A stretch of 64,000 bases of DNA. It comes from Bacteroidetes oral taxon 274 str. F0058 (GTDB lineage Bacteria > Bacteroidota > Bacteroidia > Bacteroidales > Paludibacteraceae). A program made the position numbers and the translations under genes. The notes under the pieces were generated by a model. The model did not search any database and was not told the DNA's origin. It saw nothing but the letters and a program-made list of their open reading frames with translations. Of this stretch, positions 1 through 8,202 are shown one piece after another (position 1 is the stretch's first letter; each line of letters begins with the position of its first letter). The DNA is taken from positions 65,864 through 129,863 of the forward strand of contig GG774890.1 in NCBI GenBank assembly GCA_000163695.1, in the 5' to 3' direction.

Positions 1-1748
1 AGGGTGGCTGCGTACTGGAGTTTCTTGTCGGTATGTGTTCCTACCTGATACTCGAGAGTAAGCGAGAAGATATCGTTCTTCGGGTTTTTAACATAGAAAA
101 GTTTACCGCCATTGAAGAGATCTTTCGTCTTGATATCGGAGAAGTCGGTAAATTTAGGCGTAGGAGCCTGTACGGGATTCTTAACGAAATCTTTGTAATA
201 CTGCGAATATTCTTCGTCGGGCATTTCGAGTTTTTCAATTTGTGCCTTATCGAAAAGTTGTATTTTCGGATCTCCCTCAGAGAACGAAATTGTAAGATAA
301 TTACCTGAGAAATATTTGTTTGCTGTTGCCTTAATATCGTCGATAGTGATAGCTTTTATCTTTTCTTCCATATTGAAATATTCGCTCATCGGGATATTGT
401 AGAGGTACGACTCTGTGGCAAAGTCTATCTTTGAACCCGGATCTTCTGAAATGACCTTAAGCTTTTGCAGGAAACTTTCCTTTACCGATTGGAAAAGCCA
501 AGCAGGTATCTGTCCGCGTTTGAGCTTGTTTATCTCTGCCATAACGAGTTTTTCGGTAGCAGCGTCGGACTCATAAGTATATTGGCTTACGTCGAAATAG
601 GGTGAAGCCTGTATGATAATACGTCCACAGTCACGCATCGACATAGAAGAAGCTCCTACTCCCCCGATAGCTCCTTCCATATTGAGCTTATCGAAGAGAC
701 CTATATTGTAGTCGTTGTTGAGGATAGAGAGCATAAAATCTATCTTAAACTCATCGGGATGTCCCTTTTTCACACCTTCGTAACCCCATACGATAGAAGG
801 CGAGTAGCCGAGTTTTATCTTTATTTTTTCGTTCTTTGTCAGCGGAGTAGGTACGGTAGGCTTGCGTTCGGGGAGTTTTTTTGCCTGCATTTTGCCGAAA
901 GTCTTTTCTATCAAAGGTTTCACAGCAGCAGGGTCGAAGTTACCATATAGCAGCAGCCCCATATTGTTTGGCACATACCAATCTTCGAAAAACTTAATCA
1001 TCGGTGTCATACTCGGGTTTTTCAGGTGTTCGGGTGTGCCGATAACTCCGCGAGCGTAGTACGAACCTTTAAATAAATGCTCAAACAGAGTCATATATTG
1101 TTGGTAGCCTATGTCAGGTGTTCTAAGATTCAACTCTTCGAATACGTTTTCCATTTCTGCTTGGAATTCGCGGAAAACGGGGCGTTGGAAGTGGTCGCAA
1201 TAGAGTTTCAGCCATTTCTCCATCTGATAGGCAGGGAAAGAGTTGTGGTAAACCGTTTGGTCGAAATTGGTATAAGCGTTCAGTCCTGTACCGCCAATAG
1301 CCTGAATAAGCGTAGGATATTCCGAACCTTTACTGATTTTCGACGATGCCACCGAGAGTTCGTTTATCTTTTTTGTCAGCTCGTCTCTTTTGGCTTTGTC
1401 TTTTTTAGGGTCTTTCAGCTTTGCCTTTTCGTCATAGAGCTTGATAATCTGCTCGTACATAGGCTTTTCCTTCGCCCAGTCGAGAGCACCTATTTCTTGG
1501 GTACCCTTGAACAACATGTGTTCGAGATAGTGAGCCAAACCCGTAAAATCTGACGGTTCGTCGATAGAACCTGCTCTTACGGCAACTTGTCCGTAAACAT
1601 CGGGTATATCTTTATCAACCCACAGATATACCTTCATACCGTTTTGTAGAGTATATTCCTCGAACCCCTCTTTCAGATTGGTCTGAGCAAACACTCCCAA
1701 ACTAACGGCTGCAAAAGCCATTAACATCAAAAATGTCCTTTTAATCAT
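1..1748 (-). CDS. M16 family zinc metallopeptidase, C-terminus outside window
   Basis: The reading frame is open from an ATG at 1748 to the window edge, giving the first 582 or so residues. It starts with a signal peptide (MIKRTFLMLMAFAAVSLGVF, then AQ). The inverted zinc motif HxxEH is seen as HYLEH at residues 73-77, inside the family context GLAHYLEHMLFKGT. M16 peptidases of Bacteroidota are usually about 940 residues with two tandem M16 halves; the second half would lie left of the window. Expected place is the periplasm or outer membrane, where such enzymes degrade peptides. It lies downstream of rpsJ on the same strand but is separated from it by a strong terminator, so it is probably transcribed alone. 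The product family is clear; the substrate is unknown. Confidence 0.9.
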   Translation of the reverse strand, partial: MIKRTFLMLMAFAAVSLGVFAQTNLKEGFEEYTLQNGMKVYLWVDKDIPDVYGQVAVRAGSIDEPSDFTGLAHYLEHMLFKGTQEIGALDWAKEKPMYEQIIKLYDEKAKLKDPKKDKAKRDELTKKINELSVASSKISKGSEYPTLIQAIGGTGLNAYTNFDQTVYHNSFPAYQMEKWLKLYCDHFQRPVFREFQAEMENVFEELNLRTPDIGYQQYMTLFEHLFKGSYYARGVIGTPEHLKNPSMTPMIKFFEDWYVPNNMGLLLYGNFDPAAVKPLIEKTFGKMQAKKLPERKPTVPTPLTKNEKIKIKLGYSPSIVWGYEGVKKGHPDEFKIDFMLSILNNDYNIGLFDKLNMEGAIGGVGASSMSMRDCGRIIIQASPYFDVSQYTYESDAATEKLVMAEINKLKRGQIPAWLFQSVKESFLQKLKVISEDPGSKIDFATESYLYNIPMSEYFNMEEKIKAITIDDIKATANKYFSGNYLTISFSEGDPKIQLFDKAQIEKLEMPDEEYSQYYKDFVKNPVQAPTPKFTDFSDIKTKDLFNGGKLFYVKNPKNDIFSLTLEYQVGTHTDKKLQYAAT

Positions 1749-1872
1749 AATTTTGTATTATATTTTATTTAGTTTAAATTTACTAATCTATAAGCGTGCA
1801 AAGATAATAAATTATTTTTTTATACAATATCGGCAGACATTTGTTTCCGAGATAATAATTTGTTTTCCAAAA

Positions 1873-1913
1873 TAAAAAAAGAATCTCTTGCGGGAGATTC
1901 CTTTCTTTTTTTG
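1873..1913 (-). terminator. Bidirectional intrinsic terminator after rpsJ
   Basis: GAATCTC and GAGATTC form a 7-bp stem around a TTGCGG loop, with an A-run on the left and a T-run on the right. It can therefore end transcription in either direction. The gene that needs it is rpsJ on the minus strand, whose stop is at 1938. Confidence 0.8.
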
Positions 1914-1937
1914 TCGTTAAAAAACTTCGATAGTATT

Positions 1938-2246
1938 TCAGACTTTGATTTCTACCGAAACACCGCTCGGCAGCTCGAGCTTCATCAGAGCATCTACTAC
2001 TTGCGATGTAGACGAATAGATGTCTATCAGACGTTTGTACGACGAAAGTTCAAACTGTTCGCGAGACTTTTTGTTGACGAAAGTAGAGCGGTTTACGGTA
2101 AAAATCCTTTTGTGTGTAGGCAACGGAATCGGTCCGCTTACTGCTGCACCTGTGGCTTTTGCCGTTTTCACGATTTTCTCTGCCGACTTATCAACCAAAT
2201 TGTAGTCGTACGATTTCAGTTTGATTCTGATTTTTTGTTGACTCAT
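1938..2246 (-). CDS. rpsJ: Ribosomal protein S10
   Basis: The 102-residue product begins MSQQKIRIKLKSYD and contains the S10 signature around SGPIPLPTHKRIFTVNRS. S10 is a small-subunit protein and also a transcription antitermination partner (NusE) in well studied bacteria. The ATG at 2246 is preferred over an upstream in-frame start at 2297 because it gives the family's normal length. A TAnnTTTG promoter at 2330-2337 and the terminator at 1873-1913 make this a single-gene unit. That is odd: in Bacteroidota rpsJ normally sits between fusA and rplC at the head of the S10 operon, and no other ribosomal operon gene is nearby. Confidence 0.95.
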   Translation of the reverse strand: MSQQKIRIKLKSYDYNLVDKSAEKIVKTAKATGAAVSGPIPLPTHKRIFTVNRSTFVNKKSREQFELSSYKRLIDIYSSTSQVVDALMKLELPSGVSVEIKV

Positions 2247-2329
2247 AAAATAATATATTTTTATTAAAGTTACTAATGTGTTGAAGTTAAGAGTCATTCG
2301 CTAACCTCAACAATGAAAAATACAGGCGG

Positions 2330-2337
2330 CAAAGGTA
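2330..2337 (-). promoter_or_regulatory. rpsJ promoter, -7 element TACCTTTG
   Basis: On the minus strand the sequence reads TACCTTTG, a perfect match to the Bacteroidota -7 consensus TAnnTTTG. It implies a start near 2324 and a 5' leader of about 78 nt before rpsJ. Confidence 0.7.
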
Positions 2338-2500
2338 ATAATTTTTTTCGAAACACAAACATTCGCTACGAATAGTTCACGACGATATTCGGTTTTCGAG
2401 GGCAATAAATAAATTTTTATTGTCTTCGAGGCATCGTCTACGGAGTAGTTTGTTTTGGATACTCCTATACGGCACGGAGAGACCGATAGCCGATTTTCGA

Positions 2501-2531
2501 TTGGCGGTTTCAGATTTTCTTTGTACCTTTG
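2501..2531 (+). promoter_or_regulatory. Promoter of the hydrogenase operon
   Basis: TTGG at 2501 and TACCTTTG at 2524-2531, separated by about 19 nt, match the Bacteroidota -33/-7 promoter. The hydrogenase start codon follows at 2603. The stretch 2338-2600 between the divergent promoters holds no other gene I can support. Confidence 0.75.
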
Positions 2532-2602
2532 CAGACTTTTTCTGAGATGGGTTTTATACTCGGAATAAGACAACAAAAAAATATAAAAATAATACTATCA
2601 CT

Positions 2603-4078
2603 ATGGCATTTTCAAACAACGTTATGATTGTTCGTCATAAACTGTTGGCAGACCTCGTAAGGCTCTGGAAAGACGAACAACTTGTAGAAAAAATCGACAG
2701 ACTTCCATTAGAACTGAGTCCTAAGAAATCGAAACCTCTGGGGCGGTGTTGCGTCCACAAAGAGAGAGCGGTATGGAAGTACAAGACCTTCCCTCTGCTG
2801 GGTTTCGATATGGACGATGAGAAAGACGAACTGACTCCTCTGTCTGCCTATGCCCGACAGGCTCTCGACAGACGAGAACGCTTAAAAGAAAACATCCTCT
2901 GCGTCATAGACGAGGCGTGCTCTTCGTGCGTGCAAATAAACTACGAAATAACCAATCTCTGTAAGGGTTGCGTAGCCCGCGGCTGCTACACCAATTGTCC
3001 GAAAAATGCGGTACACTTCCAGAAAAACGGTCAGGCTCAGATAGACCACGACGCTTGCATTAGTTGCGGTATATGTCACCAAAGTTGTCCGTATCACGCA
3101 ATAGTTTATATTCCTGTTCCTTGCGAGGAGTCTTGTCCTGTGAAGGCAATCAGTAAAGATGAGTTCGGTATAGAGCATATCGACGAAAGCAAATGTATAT
3201 ATTGCGGTAAATGTATTAATGCTTGTCCTTTTGGTGCCATCTTCGAAATATCGCAAGTATTCGACATACTCGAAGGTATCCGTCGTGGCGAAAAGATGGT
3301 GGCTATCATAGCTCCGTCGATTCTCGGACAATTCAAGACCACGATAGAGCAGGTTTACGGGGCATTCCGACAGATTGGTTTTGCCGATGTGATAGAAGTT
3401 GCCGAGGGTGCTATGAGTACCGTCAGCCACGAGGCACACGAATTGCTCGAAAAACTCGAAGAGGGTCAGTCGTTTATGACTACCTCGTGTTGCCCGTCGT
3501 ATATAGAGCTTACCGAGAAACATCTGAAAGACCTCAAACCATACGTCTCTTCCACAGGGTCGCCTATGTACTATGCTGCCCGTATAGCCAAAGAGCAACA
3601 CCCCGACGCCAAGATAGTGTTCGTGGGTCCCTGTGTGGGTAAACGCAAAGAAGCCCGCCGCGACGAAGCGGTAGATATGGTGCTTACATTCGAAGAGATA
3701 GGCTCCATCTTCGATGGGCTCGATATAAAAATAGAAGAAGCTCCTCAATTCAGGATAGCGACCGACTCCGTACGCGAGGCACACGGCTTTGCCATTGCAG
3801 GCGGCGTAGCAGGGGCTGTCAAATCGTACCTCAAAGTACGTGGTAAAGACCAACAGGTGATAGATATTAATATATCAGACCTCAACAAGAAGAATATCGC
3901 TTTGCTCAGAGCTAGCGCAAGGTCGGGCAAAGCCAACGGCAACTTCATTGAGGTGATGGCCTGCCCGGGCGGTTGTATAACGGGACCCAGTGCATACAAC
4001 GACGTTACATCAGGACGAAAACAGATAGACAGAGAGCTGCTCAAGATAGAGAAGACCTATGAAACGGTTGGTCTATAA
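2603..4078 (+). CDS. hydA: Monomeric [FeFe]-hydrogenase, group B type
   Basis: The 491-residue enzyme interconverts protons and H2 using reduced ferredoxin in the cytoplasm. Cysteine clusters for [4Fe-4S] centres lie at C120/C123/C128/C132, C152-C162 (CISCGICHQSC) and C198-C208 (CIYCGKCINAC). The three H-cluster motifs follow: TTSCCPSY (C296/C297), VGPCVGKRKE (C344) and MACPGGC (C454, C458). The GPCVGKRKE form instead of MPCxxK marks the less studied group B rather than the classical group A. The first 100 residues are a family-specific extension. The gene overlaps hydE by 20 bp, so the enzyme and its maturase are co-translated. Role inferred: disposal or sensing of reducing power in fermentation. 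Confidence 0.92.
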   Translation: MAFSNNVMIVRHKLLADLVRLWKDEQLVEKIDRLPLELSPKKSKPLGRCCVHKERAVWKYKTFPLLGFDMDDEKDELTPLSAYARQALDRRERLKENILCVIDEACSSCVQINYEITNLCKGCVARGCYTNCPKNAVHFQKNGQAQIDHDACISCGICHQSCPYHAIVYIPVPCEESCPVKAISKDEFGIEHIDESKCIYCGKCINACPFGAIFEISQVFDILEGIRRGEKMVAIIAPSILGQFKTTIEQVYGAFRQIGFADVIEVAEGAMSTVSHEAHELLEKLEEGQSFMTTSCCPSYIELTEKHLKDLKPYVSSTGSPMYYAARIAKEQHPDAKIVFVGPCVGKRKEARRDEAVDMVLTFEEIGSIFDGLDIKIEEAPQFRIATDSVREAHGFAIAGGVAGAVKSYLKVRGKDQQVIDINISDLNKKNIALLRASARSGKANGNFIEVMACPGGCITGPSAYNDVTSGRKQIDRELLKIEKTYETVGL

Positions 4079-5108
4079 GCTGAAAAAGGATAGAACTCTT
4101 CTTGCCGAAGAGTTCTACTCTCTTTTGGCTGGGTACGACGAAGAGACACTGAGTTGTATCAACAGAGAGGCACGCGAGGTGAGCCTCAGCCGTTTCGGGA
4201 ACAAGATATACATACGCGGACTTATAGAGATAAGCAATTGCTGTAAGAACGATTGTTATTACTGCGGTATCCGCAAGAGCAACCGCAATATAGAGCGTTA
4301 CAGATTGCAGGAGGATAGCATTATAGGGTGTTGTGCCGACGGGTACGAACTCGGCTTCCGTACCTTTGTCTTGCAAGGCGGCGAAGATCCTGCCATATCC
4401 GACGACCGACTGGAGGCAATCGTGGCACGTATACGACGACAATTCCCCGACTGCGCCATAACGCTATCTTTGGGCGAAAAAAGCAAAGAGACGTACCGAC
4501 GTCTGTTCGAGGCGGGAGCAAACCGCTATCTACTGAGGCACGAGACCTACAGCAAGGCTCACTATCGGGAGCTTCACCCGTCGGAAATGTCTTACGACAA
4601 CCGTATAGAGTGTATCGGTGCGCTCAAAGAAATAGGTTTCCAGACAGGGACGGGCATTATGGTGGGTAGTCCGCATCAGACGATAGATAATCTCATAGAG
4701 GATATACTGTTTATCCGTCGGCTGCAACCTGAAATGATAGGCATAGGTCCTTTTATCCCTCATAGCGATACGCCTTTTGCACAGTATGAATCGGGTACGA
4801 TGGAGCTTACCCTGCTGCTGCTCTCGATATTTCGCCTGATGCACCCGACGGCACTGATACCGGCTACAACGGCATTGGCGACGCTTGCACCCGACGGCAG
4901 ACTGAGAGGGATACTCGCCGGAGCTAACGTAGTGATGCCCAACCTATCGCCAAAAGACGACAGAGTGAAATACTCTCTGTACGACAACAAAGCAACGCTT
5001 GGAGCAGAAGCCGCCGAAGGACTGTCGCTGCTCGCGGAGCAACTCGCAGGGATAGGATACGAAATATCGTTCGAGCGAGGCGATTTTGAGAGCGATGTAA
5101 AGATGTGA
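4059..5108 (+). CDS. hydE: [FeFe]-hydrogenase maturation radical SAM enzyme HydE
   Basis: The 349-residue protein carries the radical SAM motif CxxxCxxC at C62/C66/C69 (CKNDCYYCG) and the family stretch NRYLLRHETYSKAHYRELHP. HydE acts with HydG and HydF to build the CO, cyanide and dithiomethylamine ligands of the H-cluster. It starts inside the end of the hydrogenase gene. Its last 17 or so codons are duplicated 870 bp downstream (5916-5972), just in front of hydG, so the present 3' end may have been supplied by inserted DNA. The present C-terminus is ERGDFESDVKM, whereas the downstream copy would end ERGGFESDI. Confidence 0.93.
   Translation: MKRLVYKLKKDRTLLAEEFYSLLAGYDEETLSCINREAREVSLSRFGNKIYIRGLIEISNCCKNDCYYCGIRKSNRNIERYRLQEDSIIGCCADGYELGFRTFVLQGGEDPAISDDRLEAIVARIRRQFPDCAITLSLGEKSKETYRRLFEAGANRYLLRHETYSKAHYRELHPSEMSYDNRIECIGALKEIGFQTGTGIMVGSPHQTIDNLIEDILFIRRLQPEMIGIGPFIPHSDTPFAQYESGTMELTLLLLSIFRLMHPTALIPATTALATLAPDGRLRGILAGANVVMPNLSPKDDRVKYSLYDNKATLGAEAAEGLSLLAEQLAGIGYEISFERGDFESDVKM
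5046..5108 (+). repeat. Direct repeat, proximal copy: hydE 3' end
   Basis: This segment, coding for the last residues of hydE, matches 5916-5972. From 5046 to 5095 I count only about five mismatches, with the first 32 positions identical. It marks the left boundary of the DNA carrying the HEPN gene. Confidence 0.85.
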
Positions 5109-5152
5109 ATAATAGTTTTTTAGAAGCGACTGCAGTAATCAAAATTTATAAT

Positions 5153-5160
5153 TAACTTTG
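5153..5160 (+). promoter_or_regulatory. Promoter -7 element for the HEPN gene
   Basis: TAACTTTG fits TAnnTTTG and stands about 55 bp before the start codon at 5213, after the hydE stop. I see no clear -33 TTG. It suggests that the inserted gene has its own promoter rather than depending on the hydrogenase operon. Confidence 0.5.
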
Positions 5161-5212
5161 CTTGAATTTATAAGCAAACATAAGTATAACTAATCTTGAA
5201 CTAATAATAAAC

Positions 5213-5878
5213 ATGGTAAAAGACGATTTAATAAAAAGAATTGACCAATTATTGATACAAGGACAAAATGTCCTTTCAACAAAGAAATCTGCTGACCTTA
5301 TTCCTGATTACGTTGATAAAGGGCTTCTAAAAGGATTTAGAGCAAAGTCTTTATCTTTCATTAAATACCTATATGGAGAGTCGCACCCCTATTTTAAAGA
5401 ATTCGACGAATGCGTAAAAGGACAAGCATATTATGAAACTGAAAGTGGAATTAATATTTTAATCGCAATAAAAAATGAAATTGAAAACGATTGGTTGATC
5501 TCATTTAAGCAAATGGTTTCCGCAGAAATCTTTTCAGACTTTTTTGAAATGAGTAAGTATTTATTAGACTTAAAATACAAAGACCCTGCAGCTGTTATGA
5601 TAGGGTCAGTCCTTGAGGAGCATTTAAGATTGTTGTGCAGGAATAATTCTATTGATATTACTTATTTGAAAAATGGAGATACAATTCCTAAAAAAGCTGA
5701 TACTTTGAATGCTGATTTAGCAAAAGCAGGAGTATATGGAGTTTTAGAACAAAAGAACATCACAGCTTGGTTGGATTTACGAAATCGTGCAGCACATGGG
5801 AAATATGGTGAGTATAATCAGGAACAAGTAGAATTAATGTATCAGGGAGTATTGAATTTTATTATAAAATTTAAATGA
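5213..5878 (+). CDS. HEPN-domain protein, probable ribonuclease-type accessory gene
   Basis: The 221-residue product is not a hydrogenase maturase. Near the C-terminus LRNRAAHGKY (R190 to H195) fits the Rx4-6H motif of HEPN domains, which are often RNases in toxin-antitoxin and defence systems; the preceding helix PAAVMIGSVLEEHLRLLC is also typical of this fold. No signal peptide or membrane segment is visible. Codon and base use are markedly more AT-rich than in hydE and hydG. The gene separates hydE from hydG, has its own likely promoter, and is framed by a direct repeat of the hydE 3' end, all signs of recent acquisition. The domain call is moderately firm; a defence or toxin function is inference, and no antitoxin gene is adjacent. 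Confidence 0.65.
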   Translation: MVKDDLIKRIDQLLIQGQNVLSTKKSADLIPDYVDKGLLKGFRAKSLSFIKYLYGESHPYFKEFDECVKGQAYYETESGINILIAIKNEIENDWLISFKQMVSAEIFSDFFEMSKYLLDLKYKDPAAVMIGSVLEEHLRLLCRNNSIDITYLKNGDTIPKKADTLNADLAKAGVYGVLEQKNITAWLDLRNRAAHGKYGEYNQEQVELMYQGVLNFIIKFK

Positions 5879-5915
5879 CTCATAATAATCCTGAAGATTG
5901 GTTACCGAGCAAATG

Positions 5916-5972
5916 GCAGGGATAGGATACGAAATATCGTTCGAGCGTGGCGGCTTTGAGAGTGATATATAA
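5916..5972 (+). repeat. Direct repeat, distal copy: orphan hydE tail
   Basis: This piece reads AGIGYEISFERGGFESDI and stop in the hydE frame but has no start of its own. It is probably the original end of hydE, left next to hydG when the HEPN-carrying DNA, bringing a replacement tail, entered. The stop at 5970-5972 is 41 bp before hydG, a normal operon spacing. Confidence 0.8.
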
Positions 5973-6013
5973 ATAATCAATTGTAAAAAAAACTATAACA
6001 AACAGTATATAAA

Positions 6014-7435
6014 ATGCCCTACATACCAAGTTCATCGAAAGCAGAGGAGTTTATTTGCCATAGCGAGATATTGGATACTATCCGATATGCCGAAGAGAAT
6101 AAAAACAACCTGCCGCTTATCGACTCCATACTCGACGAAGCCGAAAAATGCGGCGGTATCGACCATCGTAGTGCGGCGGTGCTCCTCGAGTGCGACGACC
6201 GGGCGGTAAACGAACGAATATTCGACTTAGCCCGAAAGATAAAACATAAATTCTACGGCAGACGTATAGTGATGTTTGCCCCTCTATATCTATCTAACTA
6301 CTGTGTAAACGGCTGTGTATATTGCCCGTATCACGCAAAAAACAAAAATATTGCCCGCCGAAAACTGACTCAAGACGAGATTCGCCGCGAGGTGATAGCA
6401 CTGCAAGATATGGGACACAAACGCCTCGCTCTGGAAGCGGGCGAGCACCCGACCTTAGCTCCGATAGAGTATATTCTGGAGTCGATAGAGACGATTTACG
6501 GCATAAAACACAAAAACGGAGCGATACGCAGGGTGAATGTCAATATCGCCGCCACCACTACGGAAAACTACAAGAAGCTAAACGATGCAGGTATAGGCAC
6601 ATATATCTTGTTCCAAGAGACGTACGACAAACAAAACTACGAGACGCTCCACCCCTACGGACCAAAGAGTAATTACGCGTATCATACCGAAGCTATGGAC
6701 CGTGCTATGGAAGCAGGTATCGACGACGTGGGTATAGGCGTACTTTTCGGACTGAACAACTACCGATACGACTTCGCCGGGCTGCTTATGCACGCCGAAC
6801 ATCTCGAAGCCCGTTTCGGTGTGGGTCCGCACACTATCAGCGTGCCCCGTATATGCCCTGCCGACAGCATAGACACAGACGATTTCGACAACTCGATATC
6901 CGACGATATTTTCGGTAAAATAGTGGCAATAATACGCATAGCCGCTCCATACACAGGTATGATTATCTCCACACGCGAGTCTGAGGAGTCGCGACGAAAG
7001 GTATTGGAGCTCGGCGTATCGCAACTGAGCGGAGGCTCCTGCACGAGTGTCGGCGGTTACTCGAATGTAGCCGATAATACAGACCATTCGGCTCAGTTCG
7101 ATATCAGCGATACACGTACGCTCGACGAGATAGTACGTTGGCTGCTCGAGCTCGGTCATATACCGAGTTTCTGTACCGCCTGTTACCGCCAAGGACGCAC
7201 AGGCGACAGATTTATGGCTCTTGTAAAATCGGGCAAGATAGCCGACTGCTGCGGACCGAACGCACTGATGACGCTCAAAGAGTACCTCGAAGATTACGCC
7301 TCGGAAGGGACACTCAAAGAGGGACTCCGACTGATAGACGAAGAGCTCGGCTCTATCCCCAACGAAAAGATAAGACTGCTTACCGTCCGCAACCTGAAAT
7401 CCATAAGCGAGGGCAAACGCGACTTCAGATTTTGA
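6014..7435 (+). CDS. hydG: [FeFe]-hydrogenase maturation tyrosine lyase HydG
   Basis: The 473-residue radical SAM enzyme cleaves tyrosine and makes the CO and cyanide ligands delivered as an Fe(CO)2(CN) unit for the H-cluster. The N-terminal cluster motif is C97-x3-C101-x2-C104 (CVNGCVYC). The C-terminal auxiliary cluster motif CX2CX22C is complete at C387, C390 and C413. Length and both motifs are those of a functional HydG. It follows the orphan hydE tail, so before the HEPN insertion hydE and hydG were almost certainly adjacent. The third maturase gene, hydF, is not in this window. Confidence 0.95.
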   Translation: MPYIPSSSKAEEFICHSEILDTIRYAEENKNNLPLIDSILDEAEKCGGIDHRSAAVLLECDDRAVNERIFDLARKIKHKFYGRRIVMFAPLYLSNYCVNGCVYCPYHAKNKNIARRKLTQDEIRREVIALQDMGHKRLALEAGEHPTLAPIEYILESIETIYGIKHKNGAIRRVNVNIAATTTENYKKLNDAGIGTYILFQETYDKQNYETLHPYGPKSNYAYHTEAMDRAMEAGIDDVGIGVLFGLNNYRYDFAGLLMHAEHLEARFGVGPHTISVPRICPADSIDTDDFDNSISDDIFGKIVAIIRIAAPYTGMIISTRESEESRRKVLELGVSQLSGGSCTSVGGYSNVADNTDHSAQFDISDTRTLDEIVRWLLELGHIPSFCTACYRQGRTGDRFMALVKSGKIADCCGPNALMTLKEYLEDYASEGTLKEGLRLIDEELGSIPNEKIRLLTVRNLKSISEGKRDFRF

Positions 7436-7461
7436 TGTATAAGGCTCAAAGCACCTTTATA

Positions 7462-8202
7462 TCACTTCTTTATCAACAATCTCCTAAGTACATTACTCAG
7501 CAACGTAAGCCTGTACGATATTCTATCTGTAAAACTCAATCTGCTTTTACCCGCCGCACTCGAGGTGTTTGCTCCGTGTCGTCTGTACAGTATGAGCGGT
7601 ATACTGCACAATCTCACCGCCTTATGCCATTCTGCTATCAATCCGAGCCAAATATCGTGAGGTACGGGAGCTTCGGGCAACGGCAGGGCTTCGTCGAGCA
7701 GTTCGCGACGAAACGCCATACAACAACCTAAATATGCATTATTCAGAATATTCCGAATAAATCCTTTATGAGACCTATTCGCTGCAAAATACGATTCGTT
7801 TATCACCGTTTCGTCTACATCGATTACCGAACAGTCGTGCAGAATAAGCAGGCAGTCGTTTTTTTCGAACAATTGCTTTACGGTTCGAACTTTGCCTTGA
7901 CACCAAATGTCGTCTTGGTCTGATAGAAATATCAAATCGCCCTTGGCGTGTCTCAGAGCATTTTCGAAATTACGTGTAACGTGCTCGAAAGAATACTTTA
8001 CTTTTTGTTTTTTATCCCGACTGTGGTCGAAAACTTTTATTCTGTCGTCGGCAAAAGAGGCTATAATATTCAGAGTATCGTCGGTAGATCCGTCGTCGGA
8101 TATGACTATTTCGTCTTCTAGGTCTAACTGTACGATGATAGACTCTATCTGTGGACGAATATATTTTTCACCATTGTATGTCGCTATACAAACCGAAATC
8201 AT
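7462..8202 (-). CDS. Glycosyltransferase family 2
   Basis: The 246-residue protein begins MISVCIATYNGEKYIRPQIE, the GT-A nucleotide-sugar binding start, followed by the aspartates DDGSTDDT and the metal-binding region SDQDDIW (a DQDD form often seen in rhamnosyltransferase-like enzymes). A C-terminal amphipathic or basic tail suggests membrane association. It overlaps the preceding glycosyltransferase gene by 4 bp (ATGA), so the two are translationally coupled. The likely task is building a surface polysaccharide; donor and acceptor cannot be told. Confidence 0.85.
   Translation of the reverse strand: MISVCIATYNGEKYIRPQIESIIVQLDLEDEIVISDDGSTDDTLNIIASFADDRIKVFDHSRDKKQKVKYSFEHVTRNFENALRHAKGDLIFLSDQDDIWCQGKVRTVKQLFEKNDCLLILHDCSVIDVDETVINESYFAANRSHKGFIRNILNNAYLGCCMAFRRELLDEALPLPEAPVPHDIWLGLIAEWHKAVRLCSIPLILYRRHGANTSSAAGKSRLSFTDRISYRLTLLSNVLRRLLIKK

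Noticed and set aside
2307..2576. An 89-codon minus-strand frame between rpsJ and the hydrogenase
   Set aside because: It overlaps both promoters, has no recognisable domain and would begin inside the hydrogenase promoter region.
2882..3853. A 323-codon open frame antisense to the hydrogenase
   Set aside because: The sense strand encodes a complete hydrogenase with all cluster motifs; the antisense product is Tyr/Arg-rich noise.
4321..4990. Several 60- to 113-codon frames within hydE on both strands
   Set aside because: They are other-frame reflections of hydE and have no independent promoter or family features.
5213..5878. The gene between hydE and hydG as a hydrogenase maturation factor such as HydF
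   Set aside because: HydF has a GTPase domain with a P-loop and a cysteine-rich C-terminus; this protein has neither and carries a HEPN motif instead.
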